This document shows, in pieces, positions 1 to 13,200 of a stretch of 64,000 nt of DNA. This stretch comes from Seison nebaliae (taxonomy: Eukaryota > Rotifera > Pararotatoria > Seisonacea > Seisonidae): positions 62,001-126,000 of the forward strand of contig JALJEE010001690.1 in the NCBI GenBank assembly GCA_023231475.1, given 5' to 3'. Positions within the stretch are counted from its first letter, which is position 1. The number at the start of each line of letters is the position of its first letter. A program made the position numbers and the translations under genes. The notes under the pieces are model-generated. The model saw only the letters and a list, made by a program, of their open reading frames with translations. It was not told the origin of the DNA and did no database searches.

Positions 1-346
1 CTCACATTCAATATTTCTTTACACTCTCTCATTCGATTATTCGATCAGGCTAATTTCTCTTTGAAAGATTTAGGTGAACTGTCCATTTTATCTAGGTCAG
101 ACAGTTGATTATGCGATGTGACGCAATCGACCTCATCATCACCTCGCATCATTAACATTATTCTCTTCAATCGATTCATTATCTGACTCTCGCCTTCTCT
201 TTCTCATGTGTATACGACTTACTCACCACCATATGATGGAGTTGACTATAAATATCGAATAAATTTTCGATTATAACATTATCTTTCGTTTCTTAGGAAT
301 TCATTATTTTTTCTTTAAAATATTTCGGGAGTTTCTCTTCGACAAA

Positions 347-1434
347 ATGCACTTCCCCACTCTTCTTATGGTAGTTTACTTATCTAGTCAACTAGTATTT
401 CTGGTACGTTCTGAGAATAAAGTTAGTTTTGATTTGAAATTCTATAATTTCTCTTTTGTTGAAGGATGCATTTAAAATGAATAAATATGGATCATATGGT
501 CAAATTTTATATTTCAGTCAAACCCTTCATCCATACATCGAAGTTAATGCTAATGGCAACATCACTCTCACATGTTCAATACGATCATCAGAATCTTCTG
601 ATATTCTCTGGTATAAGAATGATGAATTAATTTACCAAGTTCCCTTTTTTTCCCAATTAATTTATCTTTATTAAAATTTCTAGACAAACCTGTTACAAAT
701 CGAACGATCATATAATGAACAAATGAATTATAATTTAGGTATTTGGAAAGACACATATGTGGTGCAGACGTCTCATCTTTTCATTCCATGTGCACAATAT
801 ACTACCAACAATATCCGATATAGTTGTGTCGTTCGAAATCATTTCAAGACTATTCAGTCTAATACGATAATACAAGTGAATGAACATCCTTTAAGAAAAC
901 ATCATCGATTTCTTTCTCGATTCAATGACATGAGACCGTTAAACGATTTATATGAAATGAATATATGTGAAAGTTAAAATAACCGTCTGCCTATAAAACC
1001 ATAAACATTTTTAAAAAAGATAAAAAAGAAGAAATCGTCTCGACATTTGTTCGAAAGAATCAACATCCGAATGATAATATGTTGTTCATCTGTCTCCATA
1101 ATTATGGAAAATCAACTAAATGGTACGAAACAACTTCAAATTATGAACAAAAACAAATTAAGAATAATGAACAAACAGAAGACAATTATTTAGCAGAAGT
1201 TAGTTCATCATCTATCTCACATCATTATCAATTCTTTCATAGTTTACTGAACATAAACAAATTCTCATTTTGAAAGATATCAATAAATCACCGATTAATC
1301 GTCGATCTTACATTTCTTGTTCGATCGATGACAAACGTCAATTTACTACTGTTCTTACAATGAATCAACGAAGTTATCTTCGTAAAAGTTCAATGAGAAA
1401 CCGATTAGACCACGTCACGCCAATGTCATGGTAA
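347..1434 (+). CDS. secreted immunoglobulin-domain protein, 5 exons (predicted)
   Basis: Proposed exons are 347-403, 465-638, 684-966, 1020-1241 and 1277-1434, giving 297 aa with every junction in phase and GT..AG introns of 61, 45, 53 and 35 nt. The start at 347 opens a hydrophobic signal peptide (MHFPTLLMVVYLSSQLVFL). Exons 2-3 encode one Ig-like domain: a first Cys in LTCSI, the core Trp in LWYKNDE, and a second Cys in IRYSCVVRN. The remainder is polar, rich in Ser, Asn and Lys, with no second membrane span, so the product looks secreted rather than a receptor. The last two introns are the least certain: the final one is very short and rests on the frame resuming as readable protein down to a stop at 1432. 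No orthologue recognised; the role could be adhesion or ligand binding. Confidence 0.55.
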
Positions 1435-1706
1435 CGATGTTCACTATCAATTTTCTGAATCTGCTGTATATAAACCAAATTGATTTCTTTCATTTCTAAT
1501 CAAGTAAAAATATTCATTTTCCTCTAGTCCATCCCCATCATTTCTTTTCAATCCTCATTCAAAATTTTCCGAGAAAATTTAAAATATTTTTAATGAAAAT
1601 GAATAAATTTTATTAAAGTTTCAATTCTTTTATAATTCATTCAAATCGAAAAAACGTTTAAAATTCTGTGTAAGTTTCTCTTCTGTATGAAGTTCGTTTG
1701 ATATTC

Positions 1707-2645
1707 TTATCTGTAAAGTCTCGACCATTGAATATTATTTTTTTTCATTAATCGAACTTCGATTTTCGGTTGGGCAAAATATATTTGTGTTTTTGTTGTA
1801 TCGATCTCGTCATATAACTGAATTTCTTCACCATATTTTTTTCCATCTTTCGATTCCATATTTGCTGTAACATTAACACTATTTGTTAAAATTGAACATT
1901 TTGTAGGAATTGGATTTCTGATATAAAAGACGATGTTAATTTCCATACCAGTTTGATGGTATTCCTTTCGACATTTTTCAACAACTGATTTCTGCGCAAT
2001 CCATTGATGATCTTTCAAAATTTCACAACCGATTTGTTTAACGAATTCTTCAAATTCAGTTGTCTTTCTTTGACAACAAGACCAATATTTATATCCTTCA
2101 TGAAATATGGCTATACCTGAATGATGTTGACAAGTCTCTCCTCTTTCTTTATATTTTATTTTACATCCATTTCTTTTACATTCCGTCTCGTCATTAATCA
2201 ATTTTTCATCGATTTCCGATTTATTCAGATTTTCATTTGTCACAAAATTCTTCATAATTCTCTGATATGATGGAGAAATTTGAATGTTCGATACGATATC
2301 CATCTTTTGATTACTAATAATTTCAATTTCATTTGAACTTCGAGATAATAATGTTAACGGCATCTCGTCAATTATTTCCGTTTTTTCTTCTTTTGTGATA
2401 ATCGGAATCTCTTCAATTATTTCATCTTTCTTTGGTTTTTCATTTGAATGCTTCCCAAATGTACATCCAGGTGTTGCTAGAAATGTACTGAAATCTGTCG
2501 TCTTCTTTTCACAACATGACCAAAATTTTTGAGCATCGTGGAAAACCGGATGTCCCGGATGATGCTGACAAATATTTTCTTCATTATTATTTGGATCGAA
2601 TTTCCGTTGACAGGATTGATTATAACATTGTAAGAGCACAGACAT
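1707..2645 (-). CDS. CHORDC1: CHORD and CS domain protein (CHORDC1/morgana)
   Basis: Single-exon gene of 312 aa, close to the roughly 330 aa of animal CHORDC1. The first CHORD zinc-binding module lies at about residues 7-66 (LQCYNQSC, CQHHPGHPVFHDAQKFWSCC, CTFGKH). The second is at about 156-213 (CKRNGC, CQHHSGIAIFHEGYKYWSCC). A p23-like CS domain fills the C-terminus and ends in WSRLYR. The ATG at 2645 was chosen because MSVLLQCYNQ aligns with the family start; six more in-frame codons precede it. Known role of the family: an Hsp90 co-chaperone that restrains ROCK kinases and centrosome duplication. The linker between the CHORD modules is acidic and Lys-rich and looks lineage-specific. Family assignment is firm from both Cys/His patterns. 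Confidence 0.93.
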   Translation of the reverse strand: MSVLLQCYNQSCQRKFDPNNNEENICQHHPGHPVFHDAQKFWSCCEKKTTDFSTFLATPGCTFGKHSNEKPKKDEIIEEIPIITKEEKTEIIDEMPLTLLSRSSNEIEIISNQKMDIVSNIQISPSYQRIMKNFVTNENLNKSEIDEKLINDETECKRNGCKIKYKERGETCQHHSGIAIFHEGYKYWSCCQRKTTEFEEFVKQIGCEILKDHQWIAQKSVVEKCRKEYHQTGMEINIVFYIRNPIPTKCSILTNSVNVTANMESKDGKKYGEEIQLYDEIDTTKTQIYFAQPKIEVRLMKKNNIQWSRLYR

Positions 2646-2895
2646 TCTTTCGAACACACACAATTACCAATAAATTAAGTTCGATGAGAGAGTATATTTG
2701 AAATAAATCTTTCCAGAATTTTCCTCATGGAAAAATCTAGAAATGTAATTTTGAAAATAAAAATTACAAATTTGACTTTAACATTACTCTACTATGAACA
2801 TTTCACCATTAATCACATTTATCCTCTTTTAAAATTATTAGCTGATTTCCTAAATAACCTCAGATAAGAAAAGTCATAAAATAAATATTTTTCTT

Positions 2896-3401
2896 TTATT
2901 TTATTAATGAATTCGTATAATAAATTTTTTGGATAAGACCCACAAATAAAAAGACAATAGTTTCCGTGATAACTGGAAGAACCGTAGTGAATCCCATCAA
3001 CAAATCCATTCGAATATTCCATACTCCAATACCGTCAAATATAAGTAGAAATGCCGCTAATGAGTGTAGTATAGACGCTACATAATTAAGAATTATATAA
3101 TTGATAATAAAACAAGTATAAAAAAATTAACACAAAATCATTTGACTATTGACAAATATTGAGGAGATAGAAATGGTGAATAAACAAACAATTTCTAACA
3201 GTACAAATGTTAGAGAGACTATTACATAATTTTTGTCTTCACTTTGAAAGAAGTATTATGATTGTCTCAAATTATCTAACAATTATTTACTAACGGATTA
3301 AAGCCAAAAGTGACAATTCGATCGATTTGCAGACAAAGTAGAATAAAATGTAACAATATGCTGACAGACCGCCAGGGTAAAAGACTTACTGCACTTGACA
3401 T
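2896..3401 (-). CDS. TMEM107: TMEM107-like ciliary transition-zone membrane protein
   Basis: Exons 3295-3401, 3147-3241 and 2896-3077 on the minus strand join in phase to 127 aa (human TMEM107 is 140 aa). The start MSSAVSLLPWRS and the following hydrophobic segment match the family N-terminus. A short loop reading TFGFNPEDKNY corresponds to the family's TFTPEEYDKQD region. Three further hydrophobic segments follow, the last containing TTVLPVITETIVFLF, equivalent to the conserved LPAVTE signature. Four membrane helices in total. In the family the protein sits in the ciliary transition zone with the MKS module. It lies about 250 bp from the CHORD gene on the same strand. No single reading frame covers it, so it is easily missed. 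Assignment rests on the signature and the four-helix plan recalled from the family, not on a search. Confidence 0.8.
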
Positions 3402-4275
3402 CGCATTAATGTTGTCATGGAAATTTCCTCATATATTTCCTCACATATAGTTGCCGTCAAAATTAAAGTATGACTCGTTAAATCTTTAAAAATTTAGCTG
3501 TCTAATTACTTATTTTCCGGTAATTAACATAATATACATCAGTAATGGGCACGAAAGAGCGGAGTCATGTATTTTTGTTGTATGTAGGGAGCCAACTTAT
3601 CCCCCGATGCCCATACTTACACAATATTAAAGGTGAGCATTTTCACAATTATAAGTAAATTTAAAATTTAAGCTTGCAGTATATATTATATAATCTAGTT
3701 CATTCATTAAATAATCTGCTTAATATGATGATCAATCAAATTAAAATTGGAAATTATTCTTTGTTCCATCATTTGAACAAAACACAGAGATATATATCAT
3801 TATCCCAATCATTATCATTGTCTTCGGAATTACAATTAAGTTTTGTTAAAGCAGTTTCAAAGATTTTCGGACATCTTACCTTTCGAACGGAAATTTATGT
3901 TAGCAGTCGATTTAAATGAGTTAAGTGAAGTTGAGAATCTGTAAATCTCAACGAAACCTTCTTCGGTGACAATACCGAGCCACAACAACCTTGATAGAAA
4001 ACTGACGAACGAATTAACGGTAGTCAAATCATTTTAATATTTTAGCTTAAGGTTTAATAAAAAACCGGTATCATGGCTGCCGGCCGCAAAATGTGGAGGT
4101 ACTAATAGAGAGGTAAAATAATGTGGATATTTTTCCATTTTTTATTTTTTAAAATACATATTCAGACCTTGACTGTTCCTAGTAAGACAGTATTTGAGAT
4201 AAGCTTGTCATGGTCGACAAATAATCGACATATAATTAATAAAATTCATTATTTAGATGAAAAATCCGTCTTTTT
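3402..4275. other. intergenic, no gene seen
   Basis: AT-rich. Around 3544-3615 a short inverted pair (atgggca near 3545, tgcccat near 3608) encloses about 60 nt of slightly higher GC. A plus-strand open frame at 3674-3919 shows no recognisable composition or motif and was not called. Confidence 0.4.
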
Positions 4276-4793
4276 TCAAAGTGTAGTAAGTGGTAGTAAA
4301 TCGTTAAAAGAAGGAATAGGAAATTCTGAAGCATCCATCTTCTCTAGTAAGGAAAGATACCGCTTTGCCAACAAAATCGGAAACGGAAGAAGATCGACAA
4401 TGGAAAACATAAAAGCTCTTGAAAAGGAGCGTTTACAACCAAACAAACTTCGAATGCATCGATTATATGATCGATCTAAAGGGTACATTGATTTCATTGA
4501 AAACGATATAGCTGCCTGTAGACCGTAGAAATCGCAGCAGAAACTATGAAACAACTTCATTTTTAGAGAAATCGGAAAGTATTTACATCGATGATTAATT
4601 GAGTGAAAAGCTCTAATGAACTTGCATCTAATATGATCGAAGGTTGCAGAACTCTTTTTCTTACTATCTAAATAACAACCAAGAAATTTGCTGTCATTAC
4701 ATTTATATTCATTAAAAGGAGTATTTCTTTCATTCAGTATAATATTCGTCAGCAAGTAAATTTTGTGTAAGGTCTCTATGTTTTACATGCTGT
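4276..4793 (-). mobile_element. non-LTR retrotransposon (LINE) fragment, reverse-transcriptase C-terminal part
   Basis: A minus-strand open frame runs from about 4793 down to a stop at 4276. It carries the pattern typical of the region after the reverse-transcriptase palm: FLGCYLDSK, then a conserved helix region, FCCDFYGLQ, a YNRCIRSLFG-like segment, and AFMFSIVDLLPF. There is no ATG and the catalytic YxDD part is absent, so this is a truncated 3' portion. A second diverged copy with the same sequence of motifs lies at 17019-17455 on the same strand, which supports a repeat family rather than a host gene. A plus-strand open frame at 4121-4528 is its antisense shadow. Confidence 0.7.
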
Positions 4794-4840
4794 CCTAATT
4801 TCATTCAAATGCATATTTGACATTCATTTACCAATACGAA

Positions 4841-4996
4841 TCACGGACAGTTCTACGATTTTTGGATTTTTTCTTCAAAAAAGGAGTAGATGTGTCCGTA
4901 ATTGTCCAAAAAGGAGTAGAACTGTCCGAATGAAAAGCGTAGAACTGCCCTTTGTTGAAGAAATAACGAAAAGGAGTAGAACAGTCCGGCAACCAC
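4841..4996. repeat. cluster of degenerate 20-bp repeats, one copy inverted
   Basis: A motif close to AAAAGGAGTAGAACTGTCCG recurs at about 4879, 4908, 4934 (shortened) and 4969. An inverted copy (cggacagttctacga) sits at about 4843-4857. The copies are not evenly spaced, so this is a cluster rather than a regular tandem array. Function unknown; it follows the LINE fragment and could be part of its flank or a set of protein-binding sites. Confidence 0.6.
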
Positions 4997-5703
4997 CAAT
5001 ACGTCAGCAGTGGGAATCATAAATATTTTGCGTTCTGTAAAAGTTCTACATCTTTAACAAGATTGCTGAAAAAGTTTACAAAAGTTTACTATTGTGACTT
5101 AACAAACATCAATTTCTAACAAGATTTAAATTTTTGATATACCTTAACAAAATTATTTTCATATGAGAAGTATAAATGTTGTAAAATGCTGTATAAATGG
5201 CAGTTTAAAAGGAAAAAAAATCAGCTTACCATGCAAGCTAAGATTCAACTATCAATGTGACGTCATAAATAGAGGTTATTTTTATTACAGTGTCATAAAC
5301 CTATTATGAAATCAGTGAGACTATGATATTATCATTCGAATAGTTGTGTTTCTGATTTTTTGGAAGAATTTATGTATTCTAATAATTGTATTAGTGATAA
5401 AGAAAAAAGAGTTGTTTAGTTCATTATTTAAATTGGTTTAATAATAAAATTCAAAGTAATTTTATATTATAAAATTTATGAAAAATTAATAATTTAAAAT
5501 GAATTTAACATTAAAGTTTCAAATTATTGATGATAATCAAATAAAATGATATAAAAGACAAATTATGAAATTCTTTAAAAAAGAAAACTATTAATAATTG
5601 ATTGAGTAGAATTGTTTAAATTCCTTTTTAAATGAAAAGGACGCACGGATAAATATGAGAGAACCTCAAAAGATATTAATTATCTTTTCGATGGAAAAAA
5701 TAG
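4997..5703. other. intergenic, 3' side of the homeobox gene
   Basis: Very AT-rich and without open frames of note. Probably contains the 3' UTR of the minus-strand homeobox gene that ends at 5704. Confidence 0.4.
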
Positions 5704-7241
5704 TTATAATAAAGAATCGATTGTATATAACGGCTTTTTACTGTCAACAATTGTCTCGGTCTTAGTTTTCTTTGTGTCTTCTCTCACCATCAATGCTGAA
5801 GTGTTTTGAAACAAAGAAGCGATGTTACGTTTCAGATCATTCTTCTTATTATTCGAGAGATTGTCAATCGATTCTTTTAGTTTTTGTGCTAAAGTTGATG
5901 ATATGGGCGATATGGAAGATGTGTCAGATGTATCATCAAAACCTCGGTCATTACTGGATAGAGAGTGTGGTGATGTAGAGCAAAATGATGATGCTGAAGA
6001 TGATAAGAATGATGATGTTGATGAGAGAACTTCTTGGATATTAGAAGTTTTTATTTGATGGTGATTATTATTCATTAAGTGACTTGAAATTGAATTTGTC
6101 ATTGCTAACTTATCTGACATATTATCGTTTTTAAAATTCAAATTATCCTGAAATAAATTGTTGTTATTGTTGTCAGTGTTTTGGAGATCGTTAGATAAAC
6201 TGTCATCATTTAACTCATCACTTTCACTTGATAGTGTGGTTGATAATATATCGTTATCATTGATATTTAAACCATAATTTTCATGAAGAAATTCTTGTTT
6301 TTCATGTAACTGTTTTCTTAGTCTTTGACAATGTGCTGATAGTTTAGCGGCGGATGCCGTCTTCCCTTGCTTTAAGAGAATTTGTTGTTTTAACTCTAAT
6401 TTTACAGATCGTTCTTTCTGTTTCTTCAATCTCTTCAATTCCGAATTCTTCTTTTTCTCATATAACTCAATTTCCGAAATTGGTTGTCCTGAACAATTTG
6501 TTAAATGGAGATTATGTGACGGTCGACCGGGTCCTTTCTTTGTATTTTCTTTCTTTCTCCATTTGGCCCGTCGATTTTGAAACCAAACTTGAACTCTGGC
6601 TTCCGACAATCCGAGATTATTTGCAATCGAATCTCTCAAATATAAATCAGGATAATGAGACAACTGGAACGCTTTCTCCAATTCATCCAATTGTAAAGCA
6701 GTGAAATTCGTTCGAGATCGTTTCCCATCATCATCTTGGAAATTAGTGTATTGTTCAGATGTGATATTCTTATCTTCCTCGTTGTTATTCAAATGAATTG
6801 TTTCTGTTAAATTGTTACCGTTATTATTATTCTTAGAACGTTCCATTTCTACAAATGATTTTTAGAGAAAATGAAAAATATTAATATCAAAATTTATTCA
6901 TTTAAACATGTTCATTGATAAGAAAGTTAATAGTTAACGATAAATGAATTTAGATTAGAAATAATGAGATGCCAACCTGGAATATTTACATTGTACGTGG
7001 AAATATTATCTGAATTGAAATTATTCATATTCGATTGAGATATGTCAACATTTCTCGCTTTCGATTTCGAACTTGATAAAAAGGTTTTGATAATATCCTC
7101 CAAATTTTTCATATTGTCTTTCGGCTTTGATATGGCCTCGAAATTAGCGGTCGTATTTTTCACTTGTTTCAACATACTAATGAATTGAAGGCTGGATTGC
7201 AAAGCAGCAATCGAACGAATTTCGTTCGTACTTCCGTTCAT
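5704..7241 (-). CDS. unc-4: UNC-4/UNCX paired-class homeodomain transcription factor
   Basis: Exons 6977-7241 and 5704-6848 join in phase 1 (donor CCAG|gttggc, acceptor tttgtag) to give 469 aa. The homeodomain is at about residues 131-190, starting [19 protein letters not shown] and with recognition helix [16 protein letters not shown]. It is followed directly by [12 protein letters not shown], the hallmark of the UNC-4/UNCX family, and by a Lys/Glu-rich coiled stretch. The C-terminal half is low-complexity Asn/Ser. In other animals this factor specifies motor- and interneuron identity and acts mainly as a repressor. The upstream exon shows no known domain; its ATG at 7241 could be internal to a longer 5' region. 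The gene borders a 6.3-kb stretch with no other gene, a usual setting for developmental regulators. Confidence 0.92.
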
Positions 7242-10200
7242 TTCAGAAATGATATTTGAAAATCCTGAAAGAAGATTTCTATCGGAAAATTATCGAAAGA
7301 AAGAATAAAATAAGAAGAAGAAGGAATATGAGTCGATTGACGTTCGAGAAAGAATGATCATTTAGAGAAACTAAGAAAAGGAAGATGTTTTTCAGTTTGT
7401 CAAATAAGCAAATCGATCATGTAGAAAGAAACGGAATGATTCATTCAAAATGAATAGACGAGAATTAGCATCAAATTTAATGAGATATTGTAAATGAAAT
7501 CATCATATGATATGATATGGAAACAATGGAAGCAATAATTCTAGTGATCAACAGATTCATTTAATTGTCAACAGTAATTGAGATAAGGATAGAATGGATT
7601 TATTGGACGAAAGAAAAGAAAATAAAAGAAATTGGAATAGGAGAAGATCCTCCTCCTGTGACGAATGTAGACTCTTCTACGGTTAATCATCATCATTTAT
7701 CGTCTTTTGCCTCTAAAATCATGATTCTCCTATATTATTCCGTTCATGAATATTCTTCTCATAATTATGTTGATGTTTCCTCATTCTCTTAATATCGACC
7801 GAACATAGATTCCATCTCATCCCCATCAATCCACATTTATTCTTTTAGTGAAATAAACAATCAAAATTCGATAGAATAACAAGAAATATTCTCGTTTAAT
7901 TATCGAAAAGAAAGATAAACTGTGAAACACTTAGACCCAAGTATCTATGTTTCCGAAAAATTATTTCGTACTGTTCGAACGATAATTTTTCAGTGAATAT
8001 TAATGAACATTTTCCTTCTTTTTTCAATGACCAATTGAATTCTACTTCATCCTCCAGCTTAACCTATCGATCTAACCCTATAGACATCTTAAATTTTCTC
8101 ATTCAAATCGAACGAATCTAAATGTTCGAATAATTCTAACATCGATCACATTATCTTAATGAATTAAGAAGAATGAACGATTGTTAAATCCATATAAATT
8201 ATGGAATTTGCAGATTTCGCAATTCATGCAAATTTCAAACAATTTTCATATTTTTCCAAGAAACCATAATTTTTCAATTTGCTGGTACATAATTTTGTAA
8301 ATCGATGGTTATGAGATAAGTATAGACTTTTGTAAAATTAATTAACTTGTTCCATCAACATCGATAAAAATTTCCATAAAGGACTACATCGAAGTTCTGA
8401 GAAGAAACTGGAAGAAAAGAAAATGATTTCAATTTTCTGGAAATAATAAATTAATTTGAACTCATTCCAGTTGTTTATTGTAAGACGTTTATTCAATAAA
8501 CTTTATTGTGGAGTTATATTTCAGAAAATTAATTACTGAAAGGATTGAAATAATATATATAAGTGATATCATAACATAATGGTAAAGTGATGGTATTGAC
8601 GATGATGGGAAGAAGTTGGAGAGAAGGAAAATTATTTGGTAAATATTGGTGAACTGGGAATGGACGTAAACGAATAATGATTGAAAAAGAAAAGAAGCAA
8701 TTGGTCGAGTAAATAGAATCGTATTCATTCCATCACACAAGAATCAAGACAACGAATAATTAAATAAGCATTCTGTGAAAGGAATTGAGGAAATTATAAT
8801 GAATTCTTTGAGAAGAATGTTGAAACTCGCACCATGAGCAACGAAAGTATACTGAGCCGATAATATCATAATTCTTTTGATAACAACCAATACTTTCGAC
8901 AACGACCAGAGAACCAGAGTAATAATTGAGTGGAAGATGAAGAATAATAAACATTTCCAAATGGAATAAATGATTAAATGAAAAAAAGATTACTTCAACA
9001 TGAACACAAAGGAAGTGAATCAGTGAAATTCTCTCGCTTACTTCTTCCAATCAATCACTGATGCCCATTACAGTTTGAGAGTATTGGACGAAAGTGAAAA
9101 TGTCATTAAAATGTTGGAAAGTAGAGAATAAGAATGAAAATATGATTAGGTGTGATGGTCTATTTAAAGTGTGTCGATTTTTATCGACAACAAACGAACA
9201 TTAAAATGAATTGATCGTTCTTAATCAAAGACTTCATCATGTATTCGGTTCATCTGTAATTCGTAAATGTTAAAGTAATTGAAGAAAGCAAGACGATGTG
9301 AAGCAATCAATAATTGAACGAAATCACAACTACTATTTTACATCCATTAAAATAAACAAACGATTCATGCACTCTCAATGATTCATTCTCAACACGTTCG
9401 TCGCTACAAGACAATCGTAGGAGAAGCGAACGTATTATTTTTTATTCTTATCTGATTTCCCTCAATCAGTCTCTCTTGTTAAACAACAACAACACATATA
9501 AATAAATAATAATAAAAAAAACCCATCTTATAAACGGAAAATTGTTTAAATTTAAAGGATTAACATAAAAACGAATGAAATTTTGATCATAATTAATTGG
9601 AAAACTTTAATCTTCCAATACGATTTATTTGTAGTAATTGAGACGAATATATAGACATATTATCAATGCAATCTATATTGATATTTCTAAAATGGATGTG
9701 AATTTTGGATTATGTGATGGATATTGAAGGAGGCTACAAGAATATGAAGTGAATTGAATTGAATATTAACTAATTGTTGAATTATTTTCAGGAAGTCACA
9801 AGATATTTGAGTCGTCAAGAACTTAACGCTTCATTGTGAGTCGTGTAAGATGAAACCGAAAAGGATCAAGTGTAAACTTCCAAAAAATTTATTGAAACTA
9901 AAAGAAAATAATGATGAAGTTATTGGTTTTCTTCTTCAACTACTTCCCCCTCCCAGTTAATGAAATTTGGTGACTATTACCAAATGGAGAAAAAAGAGAT
10001 TTGAAATTTCTGATCTTTTATGATTGACACATCAACTATCAATTCATCGACTTCAATTGACAATAAGCAATAAATATTCATTTCATCTCTCTTACCTTAT
10101 CCACTTTGCCTCAAATTATTGCCTTGAATCAATGAATTAGTTTTCCATTTTATCATTTGCTTTTTCAAATTCAAAATTTATAAATCACTTGATTGATGAC

Positions 10201-13200
10201 TTTAATCACTTTCATATTATTGGTATTTTCTATTGAAAGGTTGAAAATTGTTGCTTTCAATTGTTGACGGGAAATCTTGCTAGAGTTTATATTATGAATG
10301 ATCGAAATGTCGAATGAACTTCTTTTTGTTCTATCAATATAGTTGAAATACATATTTATTATCCGTTGTATATCAAATTGAAAGGTAAAGAATAAATTTC
10401 TATAACATAACATTCATTTCGAACAACAATCATTAAAATTGGAACGATTTTGAAGAAATATCATAAAAACATTGAAAGTGGTTGTTAATCGATCTCCAAA
10501 TTTCTTCGATAAACTAATTCATTTTTACATTACATCTTCAATTACTACACTGAATTGATTTGAATGAATTCAACTCCTGAATTATCGAATATACAATCAG
10601 AAGCTAATAATATCTTCCTCACCTCATTAAACATGATTAAATTCGAACGAACTTCTTCTTTCATTAAACATCGTCATTAACTTAATGAATTTCTTCTCTG
10701 AAATAACTGTCAATCATAAATGAAGTGGGAAAATTGTTTTAGAGAATTACATAATTTTCCGATAAAGATTCATGCTGCTGGCGAAATGAATGAGACGATG
10801 TATAAAATGAAAGAAGACGATTATTGGGGAGACATGAGAAAATGGTTGGAGTAGAAATAAAAGTGGAAATAGTTAATTGAAACATTTCATTCTACATCAT
10901 CCAATCAATCAAAATGAACGATAAATCAAACACCATTAATAAAAATTATTAAGTTTGGAATATCACGATATTGATTGAACGATAAAATACGTGAACCGAG
11001 TGCAGACATTCATTTAATAGGTCTTAAATATACATTTAAATAGAGATCTCATTAGAGAGAGGAGGATTGATTAAACAGTTCCTCCATTTATATCTCGCCC
11101 ACAATTGATAGATCACTTTTCCATTAGAGGAACTGACGTCGGATCAGATTCGCCCATCAGTCCCATTAATTGTATTTGAAACAACGACATAATATTTGAA
11201 AGAAGAACAAAATTAGACAATGAAATTCCTCCGAACGATAAGAGGAGATGTATGTTGCATTTGATTAGAATTGATGAATTGATTAAACCAACGTCAAAAG
11301 AGACTTTAGAGGAGAATGAAATGAAACTAATGGAAAGAACAAGAATACTTCATTCAATTATATAACAAATTCAAGTAAATGATTTGATAAGATGAAAATT
11401 ATTCTTTGCGACTTTTCTATTTGATATGAAATATGGAATATGCAATTCCATTTAGTTGATTCTATTTAATCGCAAATTTATTATACGACATCATTCTCTC
11501 ATGTTATCGTTGGCGAATTCTTTGGAGACACATCAATATACGAAAATGTTTATGAATATTTAATTGTAGTCGATTTATATACATATTTATCTACTTATGT
11601 TATGCATACGTTGTTTGAGAGATCGTCAAATGGAAAACATAAGGAATTGTCATCAGTTGATGAGGCGGAACTTTTCTTAAATTCTCATTAGTTCTCTATT
11701 AATTCATTTATTGTAGGAAGAGAAATAACGAACGATTTTATTCCATTTAATTCAACTTATGATATTTTCTAAATTTATCATATTCTTTCCTACTATGATC
11801 GATTATTTATTGAGACGATCATTTCCCCAAAAATCATTTCCATTCTTATTCGAGTTAGCTTTTCTATCACTTCTTACATATCAACAACAATTTCTCGATT
11901 ATGTCAATAAATGAAAAGAAAATGACTTTCATTAAATTGTTTTCTCAAAGAAAATTATCTAAAACCGTAATTACAAAACTTGAAAAATTTAACTTTAAAA
12001 TTTTTTATGAAAATTTGAAATTTTCAAAGTTCCATTTAGTGCATAGATGGATAGAAGATTACGTCATGTAATTTTAAGTTGAAATTTTTTAATAGAAAAT
12101 TTTCAATTTAATTTCTTGTTTAACGACTAAAAATGAGTTGTTAAGACAAAAGAAACAATAAATATTTCTTCTAGAGAACATGTGAGTTTGTTAGAGAAGA
12201 ACATAAAAAGTTAATCACTTAAAATTAGAATTAAATAGAAAATTCTTTTTGACTACTTCACTTTGATAAGTGAAAATTCAGTTATTAGGATTCAATAATT
12301 TCTATTCACAAACTGTAGACGACATGCTTAAGATTGGATTAATATTATGAATAATTATTCAATAATGAATTGATGATCATGCGTATTATTGAGGAAGTTC
12401 ATATGAAGTGCATTAATTTCCATAAGACTACTTGGAAAAATTATAGCAAGAACTAAATTAAAATATCAGTCTTCTACGGGAATACTATTACTCCACGAAA
12501 AACTTCACATAAATAGATAATATGCGGATAATTAAAATGAAAGATGGTTGATGGATATAAAATGCAAATTAGCTAAAATGGCTCTTGTTTCTTCTGATAA
12601 AACAATGTGCTCACTTGCTGCATTAACTGGAGATAAAATGATGAAGAAATAAAATGAATCTCGATCCAGTTAGTTCTTTTCCTGATAGTTCCTTTTTCGA
12701 GAAGTATCGCAAATTATTTCTCTCATGGAATTTGAAGAAATATCAATAACAATTTCGACCACACTAAATGAATTATTGTGATTACTCAGAAAAATTGCAT
12801 ATTAAATGAAAAATTCATAAGTTCCTTCTTATTAAAGGAAAGCAAACGTTTCAAGTTACCAACAATCACGATTCTGAAAAGCTCAACTATTTCTGATTAA
12901 ACAGTTGCCGAATCGTTTGATATTTAATAAAAATTGGAAGAGAATGATTACATAGAAACAATTATTCGGAATCTCTTATGGAATGTAATATGAATATAAA
13001 TAAATCTGTTTACCATATTAACTACCTGCCTCTTAACACGTGGAGAATGTGCACATAAACCATATTGAGTCGCCAAGCAGGCTTATTTGAGGGAGGTTCG
13101 AATGCGAAAATTAAATGAAAGTGAATTCAATGATTGGGAATCAATCAATTTAATCGATTCTCTTTCTTCGCTCTTCTACAACATTCAATTCATGCCGCTT

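Noticed and set aside
2819..3022. 67-codon minus frame starting MEYSNGF
   Set aside because: It overlaps the TMEM107 last exon in another frame; the TMEM107 frame matches family signatures.
4121..4528. Plus-strand 135-codon open frame
   Set aside because: It is antisense to the LINE reverse-transcriptase fragment, whose motifs are clear on the minus strand.
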